From positions 1,128,569 to 1,192,568 of the forward strand of contig NZ_LGCI01000005.1 of the NCBI RefSeq assembly GCF_001281525.1: DNA of 64,000 nucleotides, read 5' to 3'. The stretch's first letter is position 1; each line of letters begins with the position of its first letter. The DNA is from Lysinibacillus macroides (GTDB taxonomy: Bacteria; Bacillota; Bacilli; Bacillales_A; Planococcaceae). Shown here in pieces: positions 54,626-63,762 of this stretch. A model generated the notes under the pieces. It did not search any database, was not told the origin of the DNA, and saw only the letters and a list, made by a program, of their open reading frames with translations. The position numbers were made by a program, and so were the translations under genes.

Positions 54626-55642
54626 GTGAAGTTGCAAAATCCACATGATAAGTTTTTTAAGGAATCATTTGGTGATGTGGAGGTCGCAAAGGATTTTTTG
54701 TTGCATTATTGTCCAAAGGAAGTATTGCAAGTGTTGAATTTAGACACACTAACACCACAGAAGGACAGCTTTTTAACACCTGAACTAGAAGAAAGTTTTT
54801 CCGATTTACTGTTTAAGGTCGATATTTGCCAGCGAGAAGGCTATTTATATTTATTATTTGAGCATAAAAGCTACTTGGATAAAGGAACAATATTGCAATT
54901 ACTGCGCTATATGTTAGATATTTGGGAGGCAAAGCGCAGCAAGGAGCGTGTAAAAAAGTTGCCCATTATTATTCCATTGCTTATGTATCATGGGAAAAAA
55001 GAATGGCAATTGCCAACAAACTTAGGTGAGCTATTGGATGGCTATCAGGCATTACCAGATTCCATTAGAGCGTATGTGCCTAATTTTAACTATTTAGTAT
55101 ATGATTTCTCTCAATATGATGATAATGATATACGTGGTACTGTCCGCAATCGTATTCTCTTCACACTATTTCGTGATGTACAAACAAAACAAGGCAGGGC
55201 ATTATTAGAGGCCATTTTACGTGCCTTTCATTATTTAGGTGAGCTAGAGGATAAACAAACGGCAGTAGGCTATATTGAAACGATGCTGCGTTATATTTAT
55301 GAGGCTGGGAACGATTTAACAAAAGAGGATATGGGCAAAATTATTGAACGCCTTGAAAACCACGAGCTGAAAGGGAGTGACTTAGTCATGACATTGGCGG
55401 AAATTTGGAAAAATGAAGGATTACAAGAAGGATTACAACAAGGGCTACACAAAGGCTTACGACAAGGAGAAAGAAATGCTTTATCGCAAATGGCAACAGT
55501 CCAATTAACACAAAAATTTGGTGAGTTGCCTGAGGAGCTAAAGCAGGCTATAAGCCAAGCAAATGTAGAAGTGTTAAATGAAATTGTAGCAAATATTTTC
55601 ACAATTAGTAGTTTGGATGATGCAAAGAGCTATTTATCATAG
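54626..55642 (+). CDS. Rpn-family (PD-(D/E)XK) recombination-promoting nuclease
   Basis: 338 residues. The N-terminus QNPHDKFFKESFGD and the following LLFKVDICQREGYLYLLFEHKS (about 70-92, with acidic and Lys/His residues of the nuclease core) match the Rpn/PDDEXK_Tnp family, which the annotation literature calls putative transposase but which act as endonucleases promoting recombination. The C-terminus carries low-complexity GLQEGLQQGLHKGLRQGE repeats, common in these proteins. GTG 54626 has GAGGTGA eight bases upstream. The gene is bracketed by two copies of one terminator. Confidence 0.85.
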   Translation: MKLQNPHDKFFKESFGDVEVAKDFLLHYCPKEVLQVLNLDTLTPQKDSFLTPELEESFSDLLFKVDICQREGYLYLLFEHKSYLDKGTILQLLRYMLDIWEAKRSKERVKKLPIIIPLLMYHGKKEWQLPTNLGELLDGYQALPDSIRAYVPNFNYLVYDFSQYDDNDIRGTVRNRILFTLFRDVQTKQGRALLEAILRAFHYLGELEDKQTAVGYIETMLRYIYEAGNDLTKEDMGKIIERLENHELKGSDLVMTLAEIWKNEGLQEGLQQGLHKGLRQGERNALSQMATVQLTQKFGELPEELKQAISQANVEVLNEIVANIFTISSLDDAKSYLS

Positions 55643-55672
55643 TCTTAAGAAGAGAAGCACTAATAGAATGGT

Positions 55673-55713
55673 GAGACTGAAGACAAATATAATGTTGTCT
55701 TCAGTTTTTTTGT
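55673..55713 (+). terminator. Second copy of the leuD-type terminator
   Basis: Same stem and flanks as 54493-54532 (38 of 40 positions), 30 bases after the Rpn gene. Confidence 0.9.
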
Positions 55714-55779
55714 GTTTAATCAAAAAATCTCGCTATACTATCATTAAGATGCCCTATAAAAAGTAGGAGGGATTAGGCG

Positions 55780-56472
55780 ATGACAGAAAAAGTAAATATT
55801 TTAGTGGTGGAAGATGATGATGCGATTAACCAATTGCTCTGTAGTATTATTAAGAAAAATGGCTATTTTCCTCAACCTGCTTTTTCAGGAACAGAGGCAA
55901 TGCTCTATTTGGAAAAGGCGGAATGGGATATGATACTCCTTGATCTTATGCTGCCAGGGATGTCTGGAGATGAGCTACTGACAAACATTACAGCACAAAG
56001 TCCTATACCGATTATTATTATTTCTGCCAAGTTAGACCAACAAACAAAAATAGGCATGTTACGAACAGGAGCGGATGATTATATTACAAAGCCCTTTGAT
56101 ATTGAAGAAGTATCGGCAAGAATCGACTCCCACTTAAGAAGATACCAACGTATTACAAGGCAGCCAGCAACAAAGCGACTTGTCCATAAGGATGTAGAGG
56201 TTGACCAAGATGCAAAAGCTGTTTTTATCAAAGGGGAAGCGTTGAATTTTACCGCTCGGGAATATGAGATATTTGTGCTTCTTATGGCATCACCGAAGAA
56301 GGTGTTTACAAAGAAAAATATGTTTGAAAGTGTGTGGCAGGAGACCTATTATGGGGATGATAACACCATCAATGTCCATATTAGTAATATCCGTAGTAAA
56401 TTAGCAGCGGTGAATCCAGAGGAGGACTATATTGAAACGGTTTGGGGGATGGGGTATCGATTGAAAACTTAA
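55780..56472 (+). CDS. OmpR-family response regulator
   Basis: 230 residues. The receiver (about 1-120) has acidic pair EDDD, phospho-acceptor Asp55 in MILLDLMLPG, and KPF; the C-terminal winged helix (about 135-230) has FTAREYEIFVLLMASP and INVHISNIRSKL recognition elements. First gene of a unit encoding an ABC transporter and a histidine kinase, an arrangement typical of peptide-antibiotic sensing and resistance. AGGAGGGAT precedes the ATG. Confidence 0.92.
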   Translation: MTEKVNILVVEDDDAINQLLCSIIKKNGYFPQPAFSGTEAMLYLEKAEWDMILLDLMLPGMSGDELLTNITAQSPIPIIIISAKLDQQTKIGMLRTGADDYITKPFDIEEVSARIDSHLRRYQRITRQPATKRLVHKDVEVDQDAKAVFIKGEALNFTAREYEIFVLLMASPKKVFTKKNMFESVWQETYYGDDNTINVHISNIRSKLAAVNPEEDYIETVWGMGYRLKT

Positions 56473-56549
56473 GCTTTTTTTAAGAATTGCCTTAAGTCTT
56501 TATTAATACTTCCTTTTTATACTTGATGTATCATAGAAGGAGGGATTAT

Positions 56550-57473
56550 ATGACGGATTATATATTGAAAACAAGTCATTTAACGAAGCAATTTAACAAA
56601 CAAATCGCTTTACATAAAGTCAATCTTTCCATCAAAAAAGGCTCTATTTACGGCTTTATTGGACAAAACGGTGCTGGGAAATCTACCCTGATTCGCATTG
56701 TTTCAGGTCTTGCTATGCCAACTGCGGGATCAATTGAATTGTTTGGCTATAGTCATGGATCAGCGCTAGTGGAAGCGCGCAAACGTATCGGAACAATGAT
56801 TGAGGGGCCTGCATTATACCCATATATGACAGCGGCTGAAAATTTAGAAGCTCACAGGCTGTTAAAGGGCATTCCAGGGAAAGACTGCGTAGAAAAGGCA
56901 TTAGCCATTGTAGGTCTTCAGGATACAGGGAAAAAGAAGGCAAAAAATTTTTCATTGGGCATGAAACAACGCTTAGGTATAGCCATCTCCTTACTGGGAG
57001 ACCCAGAGTTTCTGATTTTAGATGAACCAATCAATGGTTTAGACCCAATGGGGGTTGTTGAAGTACGAGAACTGCTGAAAAAATTAAATCGTGAATATGG
57101 TATGACCATTTTAATTTCAAGCCATTTACTAAGTGAGCTTCATTTACTTGCTACGCATTATGGCATTATCCATAAAGGTGATTTATTGGAGCAATTAACG
57201 GTAGAAGAGCTGAATCATCAATGTCAGCAATTTCTGCATATTAAGGTAAGCAATCCTGAGAAGGCTGCGGCGATTCTGGAAACGACTCTTGCGACAAATA
57301 ACTTTGAAGTAATGCCAGATGGCTGTATTAAGCTATATCGTTATGTAGATACGCCTGGAAAAGTTTCTTCAACGCTTGTCAATGAAGGGCTTATTATTGA
57401 ACAATTTATGCCAATGGGTCAGGATTTAGAGTCCTATTTTATGGAGCGCATTGGAGGTATTTATCATGAATAA
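56550..57473 (+). CDS. ABC transporter ATP-binding protein
   Basis: 307 residues. Walker A GQNGAGKST, signature FSLGMKQRLGIA, Walker B FLILDEPINGLDP and a switch His (SSHLLSELH) are present; the C-terminal ~80 residues form a regulatory extension as in BcrA/lantibiotic-immunity ATPases. ATG 56550 follows AGAAGGAGGG. Its end overlaps the permease start by eight bases. Confidence 0.92.
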   Translation: MTDYILKTSHLTKQFNKQIALHKVNLSIKKGSIYGFIGQNGAGKSTLIRIVSGLAMPTAGSIELFGYSHGSALVEARKRIGTMIEGPALYPYMTAAENLEAHRLLKGIPGKDCVEKALAIVGLQDTGKKKAKNFSLGMKQRLGIAISLLGDPEFLILDEPINGLDPMGVVEVRELLKKLNREYGMTILISSHLLSELHLLATHYGIIHKGDLLEQLTVEELNHQCQQFLHIKVSNPEKAAAILETTLATNNFEVMPDGCIKLYRYVDTPGKVSSTLVNEGLIIEQFMPMGQDLESYFMERIGGIYHE

Positions 57474-58215
57474 TGTGATCAAGTCAGAATGGTATAAGCT
57501 TAGGAAGGATCGCTCACTATGGACATTGCTTATTATTCTAATAGTAATTAGCCTCTCCTATCCGTTGTTAATTATATTTGATGAAGGTGCAGATACTATA
57601 GCGGTTAATGACTTTTACCGTCAGACGATTCTTGGGGGCAATAATTATATTATAAGACTGGTGCCCTGTGTACTAGGAGGGTTCTTTATTTCCAGTGAAT
57701 ATGCAATGGGCACGATGAAAAGCATTGTCGCGTCAGGAAATAGTAGAGTGCGTATTTATTTTGCAAAATTAATGGTCTACTCGATTGGAGCCATTTTGAT
57801 TGCATTTGTCTTTCCTTTTGTGTTTACAGGAGCTGTGGCTATTTTTCTGCATTTTAATGGGATGCCTACACTTAGCTATTTTGCAAGCACAGTTGGCTTA
57901 ACTGCTCTTTATACAATCGCTTTTGCATCCATTATGGCTTTATTTGCTACAATTTTTACGGAGAGTGGGAAGGCCATTGGCTTTATGCTGTTCTTTTTCT
58001 TGCTGTTGGATAGTCTATTGTATACATTAAGTCACTTCTTTCCAGTATTTGAGGTCGTTTTTAACTCCTCGATCTTTAAGCTGTTTTTAGATATTGGACG
58101 CATAGAGACCATACATGGTGCTGAGCTGGTGCAATTAATCATGATGCCCATCATTACCTTTATTGTTTTCGGTATTTTAGGAAGTATTGTATTTCAGAAA
58201 AAAGAAATTAAATAA
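57466..58215 (+). CDS. ABC-2-type permease
   Basis: 249 residues with six predicted membrane segments (about 17-40, 58-78, 103-128, 140-165, 172-192, 224-245). The motif SEYAMGTMKSIVASGNSRVRIYFAKL after helix two is typical of BcrB/lantibiotic-immunity permeases. ATG 57466 has GGAGG eight bases upstream. Works with the preceding ATPase; export or removal of a membrane-active peptide is likely but inferred. Confidence 0.88.
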   Translation: MNNVIKSEWYKLRKDRSLWTLLIILIVISLSYPLLIIFDEGADTIAVNDFYRQTILGGNNYIIRLVPCVLGGFFISSEYAMGTMKSIVASGNSRVRIYFAKLMVYSIGAILIAFVFPFVFTGAVAIFLHFNGMPTLSYFASTVGLTALYTIAFASIMALFATIFTESGKAIGFMLFFFLLLDSLLYTLSHFFPVFEVVFNSSIFKLFLDIGRIETIHGAELVQLIMMPIITFIVFGILGSIVFQKKEIK

Positions 58216-58235
58216 ACAGGGAGGTGGGGGAGAAA

Positions 58236-59162
58236 ATGCTATATGTGGTCATCGTTTTAAGCTTTATCACAATATGTCTTCTCGCCCGCTTTCTATGTTT
58301 GAAAAAGGAAATACGCAGTGCAACGAAGCAATTACAACAACGACATAAGCAGCAAACTACGAAGAAAATTAATCTTAGCCTTTATGATAAAGATTTTGAA
58401 CGGCTAGCAGAGGAAATTAATCATGAAATAGATGAAACAAAGCAGGCGATTGCTGAGCAAAAAAGAACAGAAAATGAGCTTAAGCAGGCGATTTCCAATA
58501 TTTCACATGATATTCGTACACCGATGACCTCTATTTTAGGCTATGTGCAATTTTTAGAGGATGAAACGATTCCTCCTCACATACGCCAGGAGTATATGCG
58601 CATTGTCAAATCAAGTGCATTAAGGCTAAAAGTATTATTGGAAGATTTTTTTGAGCTATCCGTTATTGAGTCTACCGACTATTTATTAAAGATGGAATGG
58701 GTTCAATTGAATGATTTGGTGTTAGAGGTGTTAGTTAGCTTTTATGAAGCATTTAACCAACAGCAGATCGAGCCAACTATTCATATGCCAGAAGAAATGG
58801 TAAGGGTGAAGGCAGACCCATCAGCACTCAAGCGAGTCATTGAAAACTTAGTGACCAACGCTTTAAAGCATTCGGTGGGGCACGTTACCATCGCCCTCCA
58901 TCAAACACCATCATGCACGGAGCTGATCATTAGCAATCCAGCACCACAATTACAAGAGCAAGACCTTTTTCATCTATTTGACCGTTTTTACAAAGCCGAT
59001 CAAGCAAGAAAGGGCAAAGGCACAGGACTAGGCCTATCTATTGCCAAAAGCTTGATGGAAAAAATGAACGGGACTCTTTCAGCAAAATTGCTCGATCAAC
59101 AATTATCGATGAAATGTCAATGGTGTGTTTCTACACCAAAGACTGGTAATGAAGCTTTATAA
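58236..59162 (+). CDS. Histidine kinase with a short sensor
   Basis: 308 residues. A single N-terminal helix (about 3-20) gives almost no extracytoplasmic domain; a coiled segment leads to the HisKA region ISNISHDIRTPMTSILGY with phospho-His91, then the N box NLVTNALKH, a DRFYKAD F box and KGTGLGLSIAKSL G2 box. The lack of a sensor loop suggests that the stimulus comes through the ABC transporter, as in BceS-like kinases. ATG 58236 follows GGGAGGTGGGGGAG. Confidence 0.9.
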   Translation: MLYVVIVLSFITICLLARFLCLKKEIRSATKQLQQRHKQQTTKKINLSLYDKDFERLAEEINHEIDETKQAIAEQKRTENELKQAISNISHDIRTPMTSILGYVQFLEDETIPPHIRQEYMRIVKSSALRLKVLLEDFFELSVIESTDYLLKMEWVQLNDLVLEVLVSFYEAFNQQQIEPTIHMPEEMVRVKADPSALKRVIENLVTNALKHSVGHVTIALHQTPSCTELIISNPAPQLQEQDLFHLFDRFYKADQARKGKGTGLGLSIAKSLMEKMNGTLSAKLLDQQLSMKCQWCVSTPKTGNEAL

Positions 59163-59199
59163 AAACTGAACTTTTTGAAACGAAGTAATTTTTTCGTTT

Positions 59200-59404
59200 T
59201 AAAAAAGTAACTATACTGGTTGTGCGTGCGGATTGGTGATGTAGAAGATGTTAAAGAAAGAGTGAAACAATAGAAGGAACTATAGCGATTGCACAGGTAA
59301 GAGAGAAAATGGAGCTGATCATTAGAAGGATTAAAAAAATCCCGATCATATATAAAAGAGGATGACCTGCCTGCTTTAATAGATGAATGGGCTTGCAGCA
59401 TTTA
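59200..59404 (+). pseudogene. Decayed gene, unidentified
   Basis: Three reading-frame pieces join into a plausible protein tail: VRIGDVEDVKERVKQ-stop, then GTIAIAQVREKMELII, then (after a shift) EDDLPALIDEWACSI-stop. This suggests accumulated frameshifts in a former helical protein, perhaps a MerR-type regulator. A terminator follows immediately. Confidence 0.4.
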
Positions 59405-59447
59405 AAGAGAATCTTCTTCCCTGCAATGGGGGAGAGGTTCTTTTATT
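59404..59447 (+). terminator. Terminator after the decayed gene
   Basis: Imperfect AGAATCTTCTTCCC / GGGGGAGAGGTTCT stem with several G-U pairs, then TTTTATTTTTG. The region 59448-59700 beyond shows no supported gene. Confidence 0.6.
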
Positions 59448-59716
59448 TTTGATATTTTTGGAAGTGACAAATAGAGGGGATAACACCCTATTTCCTAGGA
59501 GAAAGGTCATCTGGTTAAGAGTGCTCTATCATGAAGCTTAATAATTTTGGCGATTTTACGGTAATAATGGGGGAGGTAGCTATTTCTTTTAGTCTGAGTA
59601 ATAAATCATCCAACGAATAGGCGTTAGAGTAGAGTGAGAACGAATTCCTATTTATGAACGAAACGTCTAAGTATATTGTCCTTTTTTCAATGATTGATGT
59701 ATTAGAAAAGCAATAG

Positions 59717-59733
59717 TTTCATTTATAATGAAA
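59717..59733 (+). promoter_or_regulatory. Palindrome over a TATAAT box before the GTPase gene
   Basis: TTTCATT-TAT-AATGAAA, with TATAAT at 59724-59729 embedded. A TTAGAA element lies 16 bases upstream. A repressor bound here would block the promoter; inference. Confidence 0.4.
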
Positions 59734-59764
59734 TTATAGATACATATGAAAAGAGGTATTGAGG

Positions 59765-61612
59765 ATGACGAATAATAATAATACGCCAAACGAAGCTACA
59801 ACCTCAGCGAATAATACGTTGCCGCAACTTGTTGATCAGCTACGACAACTATATAGCATCATTGTCCAAAATACATATGTGAAAGATACTGTGAAACATT
59901 TAGATCGCATTATTCGGGATGCAAATAACCAGACGATGATTCTTATTGTTGGAAAGGAGCGAGTGGGAAAGACAACACTTGTAAATGGGCTTCTTGGCCG
60001 TGAGGTGTTATTCGTAAGTGATCAACATCCAACAGGTGTCAATACATTTATAAGATATGGCGAACATGAGGAGATTAAAGCGTATTTTTTAGATGGGGTT
60101 GTGGCTACCTTTGATATGAGCAAATTAGAGTTGTTAACGACTGGCGATACATTTGCCTCTCAAATTTTACGTGAACATTTAGACTATCTGGAAGTCTATG
60201 TGAAAAATGATCTATTAAAATCGGTGACGATTATTGACTCTGTTTCATTAGAGGCAGGGGGAGGAGAAATGGCCTATTTTTCGGAGGCATTGCTCAAGCG
60301 TGTGGATGAAATCTTTTGGACTTTACGTGCCGGTTCTATGGCGATTGATGCGGAGCTGTTATTGATAGAGTCGTTAAAAAACAAAGGGGTTGAACCTTTA
60401 TGCGTGATTAATGGTATTGATGCCGTTGACGATGCTGATGCCTTTATGAAAGCAGAGCAGCAACGAATCGGTCATTTAATGAGTAATTTTCTTGCGGTTT
60501 CTGCCAGAAATGCCTTGGAGGCTAAGCAAACGAATAATCAAGAGCTTTGGCAAAAAAGCCAGTACGACTATTTAATTAATGAGATTCACCGTGTTGCTAA
60601 AAATAGTGATAAAAAAACCTATGCTATTTTAATTCGCTTTTTGCAATGGCTGGAACGATTCCGCTTTGAATTAACGGTTATTCCCCAGCGCGATCCATTC
60701 CAATCAGCTGCTGAGCATATTGAAAGGTATACAGGTGATACACAATATGAATTTTCTCGCTATCAACGTGATTTAGCGATTGTTCAGGAATATGAGCAAG
60801 AATATGAGCAGGTAGCCAATACCTTCAAAAAGGTTCAAACACTGTATCAGCTCTTACAAACGATTGCACAGCATGATTATTTACAGGATGAAAAGGTCGA
60901 AGAATTTACAGAAATTGCTGTACACTATCAGCAAATGCTACGAGAATACCGCAATATGCATAGTGAATATATACACGAATATGAGCGTTTAGATGTACAG
61001 CATAAAAAAATTCATGGAAAGGGGCTTATGAAGGCGATTTTTGGTCAGCATACCCAAAATGAATTTTTCAAGGAACGTGTGAATAAGTTAAATGAGCAAC
61101 AGGTTATTTGTGTTGCCCAATATGATAAAATCCAGCAAGCTGAGACCTCCGTACTGCAAATTATGCAGGATATCCAGCAGCACTTAATGGAGTTAGTAAG
61201 AGCGCGTTTGGCACATGTTGAGCATAAAGCACAAAAATTAAACCAGCAGCGTGCAAAAGAGAGGCGTCAATTAAAGCTCTATACGGATAAATTAAATGAA
61301 TTTTCATGCTTGATGGAAGCTCAGGGCTATATGAAAGATCATTTGCAGCCATTTTTAATGAGTGAGCAACTTCCTCTAAAAGCCAAAGATCTTAACATGC
61401 TTGAAGATACGATGCAGGCCATTTTAGACATTGATCTATCCTACAATGGATTACTGGCACGAAGTCAGGTTAAGAATACGGAAAATGTGGCCATTCCTTT
61501 TGTTGTGCAAGACAAATATCCACTGTATATATTGAACTTAAAGGAAGAAGATGTGAAATCCAATGATATACCAGAAATCCCTAATAAATTAACGATACAA
61601 TATGAAGAATAG
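59765..61612 (+). CDS. Dynamin-like GTPase
   Basis: 615 residues. The G domain (about 55-270) has P-loop GKERVGKTTL (63-72), a switch I HPTGVNTF (PTxx of dynamins), a degenerate switch II DSVS at 158-161 in place of DxPG, and INGIDAV in place of TKxD. Residues 340-520 are long charged helices, mainly coiled coil, with a basic, hydrophobic KGLMKAIFGQH stretch. No transmembrane segment is visible. ATG at 59765 has AGAGG eight bases upstream. RtcB is the next gene, after a terminator. Role unknown; bacterial dynamin-like proteins act on membranes or in stress/phage defence. Confidence 0.82.
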   Translation: MTNNNNTPNEATTSANNTLPQLVDQLRQLYSIIVQNTYVKDTVKHLDRIIRDANNQTMILIVGKERVGKTTLVNGLLGREVLFVSDQHPTGVNTFIRYGEHEEIKAYFLDGVVATFDMSKLELLTTGDTFASQILREHLDYLEVYVKNDLLKSVTIIDSVSLEAGGGEMAYFSEALLKRVDEIFWTLRAGSMAIDAELLLIESLKNKGVEPLCVINGIDAVDDADAFMKAEQQRIGHLMSNFLAVSARNALEAKQTNNQELWQKSQYDYLINEIHRVAKNSDKKTYAILIRFLQWLERFRFELTVIPQRDPFQSAAEHIERYTGDTQYEFSRYQRDLAIVQEYEQEYEQVANTFKKVQTLYQLLQTIAQHDYLQDEKVEEFTEIAVHYQQMLREYRNMHSEYIHEYERLDVQHKKIHGKGLMKAIFGQHTQNEFFKERVNKLNEQQVICVAQYDKIQQAETSVLQIMQDIQQHLMELVRARLAHVEHKAQKLNQQRAKERRQLKLYTDKLNEFSCLMEAQGYMKDHLQPFLMSEQLPLKAKDLNMLEDTMQAILDIDLSYNGLLARSQVKNTENVAIPFVVQDKYPLYILNLKEEDVKSNDIPEIPNKLTIQYEE

Positions 61613-61620
61613 ATCTGCAC

Positions 61621-61664
61621 TAAACGTTCTACAAGTATATAGGCTTGTAGAGCGTTTTTTATAA
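61621..61664 (+). terminator. Terminator between the GTPase gene and rtcB
   Basis: ACGTTCTACAAG / CTTGTAGAGCGT stem (one G-U) followed by TTTTTT. Confidence 0.85.
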
Positions 61665-61713
61665 ATGAAACAAATAGGGATGTTTTTCGTATAGAAAGAA
61701 AGGAGGTATTTAA

Positions 61714-62934
61714 ATGATTGAAATGACTGGACGCTATACAGGCGCTAAAATTTATGCACAAACGGCATTACAAACAGCTATCGACCAAATTCAAGAATTG
61801 ATCAATCAGCCCTTTATGGCAGGCACAACAATACGAATTATGCCTGATTATCATGCAGGAAAAGGCTGTGTAATTGGTACGACGATTCAGTTGCAGGATT
61901 GTGTTGTACCAAATCTTGTAGGTGTTGATGTAGGCTGCGGTGTATTTGTCGCGGAGATAGATGCATCAATGGTTGATTATGCAAAGCTTGATACAATCAT
62001 TCGAACCTATATCCCAAGCGGGCAGGATATTCACCAAGATGTATCGCCAACACGTCATTTTTTGGAATTTGACAGCAAGCAATTTCGAGCGACTGGCTTA
62101 AAGGATGATTATACAAATTTATCATTAGGAACGCTTGGCGGAGGCAATCATTTCATTGAGCTCGCAAAGGATGAAGCGGATCGCTATTATTTGCTTATTC
62201 ACACAGGCTCCCGCTATGTAGGGGCAAAGGTAGCCAATTGGCATCAAAAAAGAGCCTATGAAAGTTTACGCCGCCAAGATTTAACGGAAAAAATAGCGGA
62301 GCTGAAGCAGCAAGGGCGAGCCCAAGAAATTCAGCGCATGATTCAAAGCTATAAAGCGCAAAATCCTGTAATTCCAAAGGATTTAGCTTATTTAGAGGGT
62401 GATCTTTTCGATGATTATATTCACGATATGAAGATTGCCCAGCAGTATGCACGCATGAATCGTTGGACAATCGCTAAAACAATTGCTGAGCATATGGGGT
62501 GGCAGTTTACAGAGACATTTGATACGATTCATAACTATATTGATACGGAAACAATGACATTGCGGAAGGGTGCTGTTCGTGCCAATAAAGGAGAAAAGCT
62601 GGTCATTCCAATGAATATGCGGGATGGGTCGCTGATTTGCATAGGAAAAGGCAATGCAGATTGGAATTATTCAGCGCCCCATGGAGCAGGGCGTATGTTT
62701 TCACGTCGCGCCGCCAAAAAAGCCTTAAATATGGACGACTTTAAAGAAACCATGCAGGGCATTTGGTCAACTTCCGTCAATGAGGAAACATTAGATGAGG
62801 CTCCAATGGCCTATAAACCAATGGCAGAAATTACAGCTGTTATTGAGGACACAGTCGATATAGTCAAAGTGATTAAGCCAGTTTATAACTTTAAAGCAAG
62901 TGAAGCTGTAAAGCCTTATCAAAGAAAAAGCTAG
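61714..62934 (+). CDS. rtcB: RtcB-family RNA ligase
   Basis: 406 residues. Metal and nucleotide residues of RtcB are present: MPDYHAGKGCVIG, GVDVGCGV (Asp72, Cys75), GTLGGGNHFIEL (Asn145, His146), HTGSR (His163), IHNYI, and SAPHGAGRMFSR with His323 as the guanylylated histidine. The family joins 2',3'-cyclic phosphate or 3'-phosphate ends to 5'-OH RNA using GTP and Mn2+, in RNA repair. AAAGGAGGT precedes the ATG. No archease gene is adjacent. Confidence 0.93.
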   Translation: MIEMTGRYTGAKIYAQTALQTAIDQIQELINQPFMAGTTIRIMPDYHAGKGCVIGTTIQLQDCVVPNLVGVDVGCGVFVAEIDASMVDYAKLDTIIRTYIPSGQDIHQDVSPTRHFLEFDSKQFRATGLKDDYTNLSLGTLGGGNHFIELAKDEADRYYLLIHTGSRYVGAKVANWHQKRAYESLRRQDLTEKIAELKQQGRAQEIQRMIQSYKAQNPVIPKDLAYLEGDLFDDYIHDMKIAQQYARMNRWTIAKTIAEHMGWQFTETFDTIHNYIDTETMTLRKGAVRANKGEKLVIPMNMRDGSLICIGKGNADWNYSAPHGAGRMFSRRAAKKALNMDDFKETMQGIWSTSVNEETLDEAPMAYKPMAEITAVIEDTVDIVKVIKPVYNFKASEAVKPYQRKS

Positions 62935-62976
62935 ATAGTTATTATAAACGAAAAGAAGCGTTGATTTTTTAGGCAA

Positions 62977-63044
62977 AAAACCACTTTACTTGTGCAGATC
63001 AACATGTATTTTATGCCTTATCTGCAAAATGTAAAGCGGCTTTA
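62977..63044 (-). terminator. Long hairpin/terminator after ferritin
   Basis: CC.CTTTAC..TGCAGAT and ATCTGCA...GTAAAG.GG arms, with TTTTTT following on the minus strand. It lies between the converging rtcB and ferritin genes. Confidence 0.6.
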
Positions 63045-63057
63045 TTGTGCATAAAGT

Positions 63058-63567
63058 TTACGCTTCTGCTTCTGGTGAAAACGTGCGGTTTGCTAATTCT
63101 GCATCCAACATAAAGATAGCATTGGAGTCATTTTCGATACGCTCAATTTTGCGAATTAATGTATCAAATGTTGATTCTTCTTCTACTTGCTCATCGATAA
63201 ACCATTTTAAAAAGGCCATTGTCGCATGCTCGCGCTCATCTAAAGCAATGTCAGATAAATTATAAATACGGCGTGTTACTTCTTTTTCATGAGAAAGAGC
63301 TGTTTTGAAGGCATCTAAAATCGATTCAAAATGATTGCCTGGGCTATCAAAGCCATGAATGGTTGCGCGGTAGCCCATATCGCTTAAAAAATTATAAAAT
63401 TTCATTGCATGGAAACGTTCTTCCTCAGCTTGTACTAAAAAGAAATTAGCAAAGCCATCATAATCTTGATCTGTACAATAGGCTGCCATTGCCATATAAG
63501 CGTGCGCAGAGTAAAATTCAAAATTCATTTGTTCATTTAGTGCTGTGTGTAATTTTTCAGATAACAT
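63058..63567 (-). CDS. Ferritin (non-heme iron storage)
   Basis: 169 residues, four-helix bundle. EQMNFEFYSAHAYMAMAAYC supplies the first di-iron Glu (residue 17), AEEERFHAMKFY the ExxH pair (Glu-His around 50-53), and the DEQVEEE segment further ferroxidase ligands. Length and sequence fit Ftn rather than bacterioferritin (no heme Met) or Dps. GGGAGG precedes the ATG. A Fur-like palindrome lies about 105 bases upstream, consistent with iron control. Confidence 0.93.
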   Translation of the reverse strand: MLSEKLHTALNEQMNFEFYSAHAYMAMAAYCTDQDYDGFANFFLVQAEEERFHAMKFYNFLSDMGYRATIHGFDSPGNHFESILDAFKTALSHEKEVTRRIYNLSDIALDEREHATMAFLKWFIDEQVEEESTFDTLIRKIERIENDSNAIFMLDAELANRTFSPEAEA

Positions 63568-63670
63568 ATAAGTTTCCTCCCTTTGAAGTAAATGCCTACA
63601 GCTCTAGTATACAGTGTAGCTATCGTAATGGACAAAAATTTTAAAATTAAGAGCAAAACATGCAAAAGTT

Positions 63671-63691
63671 AATTGATATCCGTTATCAATT
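63671..63691. promoter_or_regulatory. Fur-like palindrome upstream of ferritin
   Basis: AATTGATA-TCCGT-TATCAATT. The core TGATATCCGTTATCA matches 12 of 14 half-site positions of the 7-1-7 Fur motif. It is about 105 bases from the ferritin ATG, upstream of a possible TTGTCC-18-TATACT promoter on the minus strand. Confidence 0.5.
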
Positions 63692-63720
63692 AGAAAATTC
63701 GCGCACTTTCTGACAAAAAG

Positions 63721-63758
63721 AAAAAATCGCTTCAACTGTTGTTGAGGCGATTTTTTTC
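63721..63758 (-). terminator. Terminator of the TerC-family gene
   Basis: AAAAAATCGCTTCAAC / GTTGAGGCGATTTTTT stem, five bases past the gene stop on the minus strand. Confidence 0.88.
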
Positions 63759-63762
63759 GACA

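Noticed and set aside
55414-55475. GLQEGLQQGLHKGLRQGE repeat as a separate repeat element
   Set aside because: It is the usual low-complexity tail of Rpn-family proteins, not a DNA repeat or CRISPR.
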